Assembly: GCF_002285495.1 (NCBI RefSeq)
Contig: NZ_CP016786.1
Span: 1,750,001 to 1,814,000 of the forward strand
Source of the DNA: Clostridium isatidis
GTDB taxonomy: Bacteria > Bacillota > Clostridia > Clostridiales > Clostridiaceae
Direction: 5' to 3'
DNA: 64,000 nucleotides
Of the stretch, positions 58,941 to 64,000 are shown piece after piece. The translations under genes and the position numbers were made by a program. Within the stretch, counting starts at the first letter, position 1. Each line of letters begins with the position of its first letter. The notes beneath the pieces are model-generated. The model ran no database searches, had not been told where the DNA came from, and was given only the letters and a program-made list of their open reading frames with translations.

Positions 58941-59276
58941 AAATATAACCCCCAATTAATTATTTTATTATACAATAATTATATTATACTTTTCTTGTAT
59001 AAACTGTAACAAAGTCACAAAAGTAATTTTTATAATAAGAAGTTATACATTATTTCAATTAAATTCTTTTAATATTTCTTCTAAAAAAGCTATAAAAAAT
59101 TAATCCAGATATTTTTTAAAAAAGAAGTTATTCTACAACAATATCAAAAATGTCCCAGAATAACTTCTTTTTTTTGTAATCAAAAATATTAATTTATATC
59201 TCAAATTCTAAGTTTATATTAATTTCTTAGCATTTGTCAACAGTATCATATAAATTTCTATTTTTAATTACTAAAT
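58941..59276. other. Intergenic region between feoB and the glutaredoxin-like gene
   Basis: 336 bases, AT-rich. It holds the feoB terminator at 59118-59173 and presumably the glutaredoxin promoter near 58950-59030. I see no ORF, repeat unit or known RNA element in the rest. Confidence 0.5.
59118..59173 (-). terminator. Terminator of feoAB
   Basis: Perfect 17-base arms AAAAAAGAAGTTATTCT / AGAATAACTTCTTTTTT with a 22-base loop and a T-tract, 104 bases after feoB. Confidence 0.8.
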
Positions 59277-61157
59277 TTATTTGCTAACATGAGCAGTTTG
59301 CCCAAGCTCTTCTTTATTAAAGTATTTAATTAATCCAAAAATAGCTGCTGCTACTACAGCTCCAATTATTAGGAATTGAATTATATCAGCTCCTGTTGCT
59401 ACTCCTGTGATTAAAGTTGCTGCAAACTTAAAAATATATGAACAAATCCAAGCTAATGCAAATTGATAGCTAACTGACAGCCACATCATTTTAGTTCCAT
59501 ATTCATGTTTCATAACTCCAATAACTGCAAAGCAAGGTGTATATAATGATACAAATATTAAGAAAGCATATGCTGTTATTGTGCTAAATACTGTTGGTAA
59601 TACTACAGCTAGATCCCCATAAACTATTTCCATAGTTCCTATAATAACTTCTTTAGCTGCTAAACCGGAAAGTATTGATACTCCTGCCTGCCATGTGCCA
59701 AAGCCTAATGGAGCAAAAATTGGAGCAACTATTCCTCCTAAGGCTGCAAGGAAGCTTGAATCTATTTCTGTTGTAAATCCATTCATATTGAAGTAAGTTA
59801 AAAACCAAACTAATATAGAAATTCCAAAGATTAATGTTCCCGCTCTAACAATAAAGCCCTTTGACTTTTCCCAAGCATTTAATATTAATGTTTTAAAACT
59901 TGGAAGTTTATATTCAGGTAATTCTAATATAAAAGGTTCTTCATCTTTTTTAAATAATGTATTTTTAAATAAAAATCCAATTAATATTGCTACTATAATT
60001 CCTAACAAATATAAAGACATAACTACTAAATCTTGATTTTTTTCAAAAAAGATTGATGCAAATAAGGCATATACTGGCAATCTTGCTCCACATGAAACAA
60101 GAGGTGCAATTAATGCTGTCATCTTTCTATCCTTTTCACTTTCTAATGTTCTAGTTGCCATTATTGCTGGTGCTGAACATCCAAAGCCCATTATAATTGG
60201 AATAAATGCCTTTCCAGATAATCCAATTCTTCTCATAATTCTATCCATTAAAAAGGCTACTCTTGACATATATCCACTATCTTCTAGGAAACATACTCCT
60301 AAGAATAAAGCAAATACTATTGGGAAGAATACTATAACTCCACCAACTCCTGCAACGATACCATCTAAAATTAATGATTGAAACCATTCTGAAGAATTTT
60401 CTAAAAATCCTCCTATATATGGTGTTAAAGTATCTGCCACGAAAGCATCTAACATATCTGCTAAAGGTTGTCCAAACCAATTAAAAGTAAACTTAAATAC
60501 TACTAATAGTGCCAAAAGGAAAATTGGATAAGCTAGTATAGGATTTAGTATTATTTTATCTACTTTTGTTACAAATTTTTTAGTCTTTCCTGGATTTTTT
60601 AAGCTATTTTTTATTATCTTATTTAAATAGCTGTAAGTTTCATTTTCAGAGTTAAATTTTAAGTTATATTTTACTACACTGCCTTTTACATTCATTACTG
60701 TTTCTTCTATTTTATCTAACCCCTCTTTAGTTTTAGCTGATATTGGAAGAACAGTAACTCCTAATTCCTTTCCAAGCTTTTGACAATCAATGTCTACTCC
60801 TCTTTTTTTAGCAATATCCATCATATTAAGTAATATAATGATTGGTTTATTAAACTCCATTAATTGAGTTGTTAAATATAAATTTCTTTCAAGGTTTGTT
60901 GCATCAACAACATTTAAAATTACATCTACATCATCTTGTTCTAAATATTGTCTTGATATCTTTTCTTCATTAGAGAAGGTATCCATAGCATAAATACCAG
61001 GTAAATCTACTATTTTTATATTTTTATTTAAAAATCCATACTTCTTATCTATTGTTACTCCTGGCCAGTTTCCTACATATTGTTTTGAACCAGTTAAGGC
61101 ATTAAATACAGTTGTTTTACCTGTATTAGGATTCCCTATTAATGCTGCATTTATCAT
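59277..61157 (-). CDS. feoB: Ferrous iron transporter FeoB
   Basis: GTP-gated Fe(II) importer, 626 aa, near the lower end of family length. N-terminal G domain: G1 GNPNTGKTTVFNALTG, G2 NWPGVTIDKKYG, G3 VDLPGIYAMD, G4 NMMD, then the helical regulatory domain, and a membrane part with two Gate motifs including FLGVCFLEDSGYMSRVAFLMDRIMRRIGLSGKAFIPIIMGFGCSAPAIMATRTLES and LAAKEVIIGTMEIVYG. Conserved gate cysteine in GCSAPA is present. Starts 11 bases after feoA. Confidence 0.96.
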   Translation of the reverse strand: MINAALIGNPNTGKTTVFNALTGSKQYVGNWPGVTIDKKYGFLNKNIKIVDLPGIYAMDTFSNEEKISRQYLEQDDVDVILNVVDATNLERNLYLTTQLMEFNKPIIILLNMMDIAKKRGVDIDCQKLGKELGVTVLPISAKTKEGLDKIEETVMNVKGSVVKYNLKFNSENETYSYLNKIIKNSLKNPGKTKKFVTKVDKIILNPILAYPIFLLALLVVFKFTFNWFGQPLADMLDAFVADTLTPYIGGFLENSSEWFQSLILDGIVAGVGGVIVFFPIVFALFLGVCFLEDSGYMSRVAFLMDRIMRRIGLSGKAFIPIIMGFGCSAPAIMATRTLESEKDRKMTALIAPLVSCGARLPVYALFASIFFEKNQDLVVMSLYLLGIIVAILIGFLFKNTLFKKDEEPFILELPEYKLPSFKTLILNAWEKSKGFIVRAGTLIFGISILVWFLTYFNMNGFTTEIDSSFLAALGGIVAPIFAPLGFGTWQAGVSILSGLAAKEVIIGTMEIVYGDLAVVLPTVFSTITAYAFLIFVSLYTPCFAVIGVMKHEYGTKMMWLSVSYQFALAWICSYIFKFAATLITGVATGADIIQFLIIGAVVAAAIFGLIKYFNKEELGQTAHVSK

Positions 61158-61168
61158 ACTTCCACCCC

Positions 61169-61390
61169 TTATTTACTTAAATGTATATTCTTAGCATCTT
61201 TTTTTCTTATAGCCAAATCAAATCCTCTAAAAGAAACTAAAATAGGATCTCCTAAAGGTGCAACCATCTTAACCTCAAGCTCCGTTCCTTTTACACATCC
61301 TAATGCTAATAATCTCTTTGCTAATTTCTTATCTCCAAGAACCTCTTTTACTGTGCCTTTTTCTCCGACCTTTAAATTATAAACTGTCAT
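61169..61390 (-). CDS. feoA: Ferrous iron transport protein FeoA
   Basis: Small SH3-like partner of FeoB, 73 aa: MTVYNLKVGEKGTVKEVLGDKKLAKRLLALG then GTELEVKMVAPLGDPILVSFRGFDLAIRKKDA. The ATG at 61390 follows GGGGGAA by six bases; ten further upstream codons are discarded. First gene of feoAB, with a Fur-type site in its promoter. Confidence 0.94.
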   Translation of the reverse strand: MTVYNLKVGEKGTVKEVLGDKKLAKRLLALGCVKGTELEVKMVAPLGDPILVSFRGFDLAIRKKDAKNIHLSK

Positions 61391-61429
61391 ATATAGTTCC
61401 CCCTTGCACAAAATTTCCACCTATATATA

Positions 61430-61457
61430 ATTATATTCAATTGATATTGATTGTCAA
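61430..61457 (-). promoter_or_regulatory. feoAB promoter with Fur-type box in the spacer
   Basis: On the gene strand TTGACA (61457-61452) and TATAAT are about 16 bases apart, and TTGACAATCAATATCAA (61457-61441) is an 8-1-8 inverted repeat with two mismatches, like a Fur box. The geometry equals that of yclN, with the box over the spacer. Confidence 0.62.
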
Positions 61458-61560
61458 TAACATCATAAACTTTTTTGATATTTTTTTATCAATTGTAATT
61501 CTTCTAAAATAATCATTATTAATTAACTCTTTAAATTTATTTGCTTTATAAGCAAAAAAT

Positions 61561-61597
61561 AAAAAAAGATTCGACTTTACTACTAAGTCAAATCTTC
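61561..61597 (-). terminator. Terminator of the metallophosphoesterase operon
   Basis: Arms AAGATTCGACTT / AAGTCAAATCTT (one G-T pair), seven-base loop, TTTTTTTATTTTT tail on the transcribed strand. Confidence 0.8.
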
Positions 61598-61604
61598 TAA
61601 CTAA

Positions 61605-61651
61605 GTTCAACTCCACACTCCAAACTCCTAACTCCACACTAAATTCACACT
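61605..61651. repeat. Short heptanucleotide array after the metallophosphoesterase gene
   Basis: On the gene strand AGTGTGG AGTTAGG AGTTTGG AGTGTGG AGTTGAA, preceded by AACAGTGTGAA, the same flank seen after the nucleoside kinase stop. It lies between the stop codon and the terminator, so it is transcribed. Confidence 0.8.
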
Positions 61652-61653
61652 GT

Positions 61654-62340
61654 TTAAAGTATTTTTCTAGGATTAAAATCTAAGTAATCACAGGCAGTCA
61701 TTATATATTCTATCCCATCAAATTCTCCATCTAACACATTTGCCAAAGCTGGACCATGAATATGACCATATATTACTTTTTCTACATTATATTCTTTAAA
61801 TAAATCTGTAAAAATAGAAGCTTCTTTTTTTTCATTGACTGGTGGGTAATGTATCATAACGATTATTTTATTATATCCACTTTTTACAGCTGCATCTAAA
61901 GACAATCTTAATCTTATTATTTCCCTATTTAATATTTTTTGATCCTTTTGAGTAAATTTATCTGAAGTATTTAAAATCCATCCCCTGGAACCACAAATAG
62001 CATAATCTTCATATATATAAAAATTGTTTTGTAAAAATTTAGTATTTTCATATAAACTATTTAATTTTGTAATTCCAGTCCACCAATAATCATGATTTCC
62101 CTTAGATACAATTTTTCTTCCTGGCAAAGAATCCAGCCAATCTAAATCTTCCTTACTTTCCTTAGAATTCATAGACCAAGACACATCTCCCGCAATAAGA
62201 ACTGTATCTTCTTCCTTAATTTTTTTAAGCCAATTATTTTTAATTTTTTCATCATGCTTAAACCACTTTTCACCAAATATGTCCATTGGTTTATCTGTTG
62301 TAAAAGCAAGATGAAGATCTGAAATAGCATATAATGCCAT
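61654..62340 (-). CDS. Metallophosphoesterase
   Basis: Calcineurin-like phosphoesterase of 228 aa. Metal ligands in MALYAISDLHLAF (DxH), VLIAGDVSWSMN (GDxxW), VSKGNHDYWW (GNHD), IVMIHYPPVNE (H) and VIYGHIHGP (GHxH). Substrate unknown. Its ATG overlaps the stop codon of the upstream FlhB-like gene as TAATG, so the two are coupled. Confidence 0.93.
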   Translation of the reverse strand: MALYAISDLHLAFTTDKPMDIFGEKWFKHDEKIKNNWLKKIKEEDTVLIAGDVSWSMNSKESKEDLDWLDSLPGRKIVSKGNHDYWWTGITKLNSLYENTKFLQNNFYIYEDYAICGSRGWILNTSDKFTQKDQKILNREIIRLRLSLDAAVKSGYNKIIVMIHYPPVNEKKEASIFTDLFKEYNVEKVIYGHIHGPALANVLDGEFDGIEYIMTACDYLDFNPRKIL

Positions 62341-62609
62341 TACCTATCACCGCCAATCTTTCTATCTAAGTCCGCTACATAGGCTATTATATGCGCTACT
62401 GCTTCGTAAAGATCTGGAGGAATATATTCGCCAACATCTACATTGCTAAGCAAATCGGACAGTTCCTTATTATAAACTATCGGAACATCATTCTCCTCTG
62501 CCTTTTCTATTATTTTATCGGCAATATGCCCCATACCACTTGCAGTAACTATTGGAGCTATTGAATTTTCTTCATATTTTAAAGCAGCCGCTTTTTTTAT
62601 ATCTTTCAT
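62340..62609 (-). CDS. FlhB C-terminal-domain-like small protein (YlqH type)
   Basis: An 89-aa soluble protein resembling the cytoplasmic C-terminal part of FlhB/YscU export-gate proteins: MKDIKKAAALKYEENSIAPIVTASGMGHIADKIIEKAEENDVPIVYNKELSDLLSNVDVGEYIPPDLYEAVAHIIAYV. No membrane helices and no NPTH autocleavage motif (the place reads SIAPIVTASG). Bacillus YlqH is the known stand-alone relative. ATG at 62609 follows TGGGGGT. The FliK-like gene upstream gives the same pairing as ylqG-ylqH. Confidence 0.87.
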   Translation of the reverse strand: MKDIKKAAALKYEENSIAPIVTASGMGHIADKIIEKAEENDVPIVYNKELSDLLSNVDVGEYIPPDLYEAVAHIIAYVADLDRKIGGDR

Positions 62610-62760
62610 ATATACCCCCAAAATCAATGCACAATTCATAATTCAAAAATGTTATAATAATTCAACAATTCTTAAATTAATTAATTTATATTCTAAAATT
62701 TTAGAAGCTTCTTATAAATTTCATTTTTAACTGTGCACAATAAACTTATCACTATAAACT

Positions 62761-62787
62761 GAAAGATTTTGCAGCACAAAATCTTTC
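62761..62787 (-). terminator. Hairpin after the FliK-like gene, with heptamer remnant
   Basis: Perfect arms GAAAGATTTTG / CAAAATCTTTC, five-base loop, starting at the stop codon. Downstream comes AGTTTATAGTG...GTGCACAGTT, matching the order (hairpin, then AGTTTAC-type heptamers) of the dispersed elements. Confidence 0.7.
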
Positions 62788-64000
62788 TTAGACCTTTCTA
62801 TCTAATCTTAGGCTTACTCCTGTATTGAAAAAGTCCCTACAAGTCGTAAGTGAAACTTCTTTCTCTTTTTTTGATACGTTAATATTAACATTAAAGCCCA
62901 TGTTTTCAATATTTCTTTCTAATATTATTTTGCTCATGTTTATTATTTTAACAGAATCTTCATCACATTTTAAGTTAATATTTATATTTTTATCTTTTAC
63001 CATTACATAGCTGTCAATTGTTCCAAGATTTTTTGTATCTATTGTAATAATCATTTTTACATTCTTGCTGTCTATTTTCTTTCCTTTTTTTCTATTGTCT
63101 TTAACTATTATCTTACAAGGGTATTCATTATCTTTAACTGTAACTGGAAATTGTCCATAATAATATTCTTCACTAAATTTATTAAATAGCTTTATTTCAT
63201 TAAAATTATTCTTAATTATATCAATAACCTTTTCTGTTAACTGACCTTCACTTTTTAAAATTGATAAAGCTTCTTTAATAATACTTTTATTTTCTTCCCC
63301 AGCCTTACTTATTGATACTTCTACCTGCTCTTTTGATGTTAAATTCCCCTTTATTATTTCCTTATCTAATATATCCTTATTTAAAGCTTCATTAATATTA
63401 TTTTCTTTATTTATATTATCATTAGATACATTTTTATTATTTATTATTTCCTTATTATTTATTGCATTCTCATTAGTTTCTATATAATTTTCATTTTGAA
63501 TATTTGCTATTTCACTGTTTTCGGCTTCCTTATTTTCTGTATATATTAAATTTTCTTCTAATAAGCTTTGATATTTTAAATTAATTGCATCTTTTAATTT
63601 AGTAAATTCATCATTCATTAATTCTATTCTACTACCTAATTCTTTAGATAATGCAAATTCTAATTCTGTCTTAGTAAAATCTAAATATGATTTAAATCCT
63701 GAAACTTCGTAATTTCTTTTATTAACATAATTACTAAAATCGTCTACTAGTCCTCTAGGTCCTATTTCTTCAAAATCATTCATTGTCTTTATTAAATTAT
63801 TGATAAATTCTTTTGCGTCTAGTTTATTTATCTCATTAAGTACTCTTTCAAACTCATTGCTTGTAAAGGAAAGTCTTTTATTAATAATTATATCCTTTAA
63901 TGTAGTATTTATTATTTCCTCTGATTGCCCTGATAATGATTTTAATAAGGATAACATACTTATTTTAGCATTAGAAACATCATTTTTATGATAAGTTTTA
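62788..64000 (-). CDS. FliK-like (YlqG-type) protein, C-terminal 403 residues visible
   Basis: The frame stays open to the window edge with no site before the internal ATG at 63957, so the gene almost surely continues outside and this is a partial entry. The visible part has a helical N-terminal half, an Asn/Glu-rich low-complexity stretch (about 150-195 residues from the internal ATG, NNKEIINNKNVSNDNINKENNINEAL) and a C-terminal domain (KFSEEYYYGQFPVTVKDNEYPCKIIVKDN ... TKNLGTIDSYVMVKDKNININL) resembling the C-terminal flagellar hook-length control domain. Followed by an FlhB-like gene, as in ylqGH. Function outside flagella is unknown. Confidence 0.72.
   Translation of the reverse strand, partial: KTYHKNDVSNAKISMLSLLKSLSGQSEEIINTTLKDIIINKRLSFTSNEFERVLNEINKLDAKEFINNLIKTMNDFEEIGPRGLVDDFSNYVNKRNYEVSGFKSYLDFTKTELEFALSKELGSRIELMNDEFTKLKDAINLKYQSLLEENLIYTENKEAENSEIANIQNENYIETNENAINNKEIINNKNVSNDNINKENNINEALNKDILDKEIIKGNLTSKEQVEVSISKAGEENKSIIKEALSILKSEGQLTEKVIDIIKNNFNEIKLFNKFSEEYYYGQFPVTVKDNEYPCKIIVKDNRKKGKKIDSKNVKMIITIDTKNLGTIDSYVMVKDKNININLKCDEDSVKIINMSKIILERNIENMGFNVNINVSKKEKEVSLTTCRDFFNTGVSLRLDRKV

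Noticed and set aside
61303..61637. ORFs of 66-69 aa around the feoA promoter
   Set aside because: They cross the promoter, Fur box and terminator and have no translation signals.

Overview
The window looks like a chromosomal segment of a low-GC, endospore-forming, anaerobic Firmicute of the Clostridium sensu stricto type. The grounds are the very AT-rich DNA, strong AGGAGG-type ribosome binding sites, a rubredoxin-first (reverse) rubrerythrin, a SUF system in the order C-B-D-S-U, an agr-type autoinducer locus, DUF421/DUF4363 and DUF1540 proteins, and three spore-surface BclB-domain proteins. The species cannot be fixed from sequence alone. No rRNA, tRNA, phage, transposase or CRISPR array was seen.

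Layout. 1-1.5 kb: mglB and the start of mglA (sugar ABC importer) with a cre site. 1.7-7.8 kb: LemA/TPM pair, a ZIP transporter, a YwaF-like membrane protein, a glycine-tetrad repeat protein and a CorC-type transporter. 8-12.9 kb: sufCBDSU. 13-18.5 kb: GNAT, Nudix, AI-2E transporter, oxidoreductase and a GGDEF/HD-GYP enzyme. 18.5-21 kb: quorum-sensing region with a 44-aa AgrD precursor, AgrB, two accessory membrane proteins and luxS. 21-31 kb: cell-wall glycosyltransferase, mntP, MoeA-like protein, MscS channel, DUF1540 protein, azoreductase, serine dehydratase and nucleoside kinase. 31-39.5 kb: DUF421/DUF4363, argGH, fba, a second ZIP, CYTH and HD-GYP proteins. 39.7-48 kb: an aromatic amino acid operon (aroF-B-A-C-pheA-aroE-aroK, then tyrA) headed by a previously unmarked 40-aa leader peptide of which 15 residues are aromatic, followed by a terminator-like hairpin. 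48-53 kb: reverse rubrerythrin and a yclNOPQ-type siderophore importer under two perfect Fur-box palindromes. 53-55.6 kb: three tandem BclB-domain proteins, each with a matching sporulation-type promoter. 55.7-64 kb: small alarmone synthetase, soluble chemoreceptor, Crp-family regulator, glutaredoxin-like protein, feoAB, metallophosphoesterase, an FlhB-C-terminal-like protein and a partial FliK-like protein.

Functional themes. Signalling is dense: an agr-type peptide, LuxS, two c-di-GMP enzymes and a ppGpp synthetase. Iron supply and iron use are linked (Fur-boxed yclNOPQ and feoAB, SUF, rubrerythrin). Chorismate, Phe and Tyr synthesis is nearly complete in one operon, but 3-dehydroquinate dehydratase is absent from the window.

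The intergenic DNA carries an unusual repeat system: degenerate heptanucleotide arrays (consensus near AGTKNRS), usually as inverted arms around palindromic cores. There are three copies of about 212 bp, several short relatives, and GC-richer AGTTAGG-type arrays after three genes. These repeats, the aro leader peptide, the agr locus without a linked kinase, and the BclB triplet are the parts most worth a second look.
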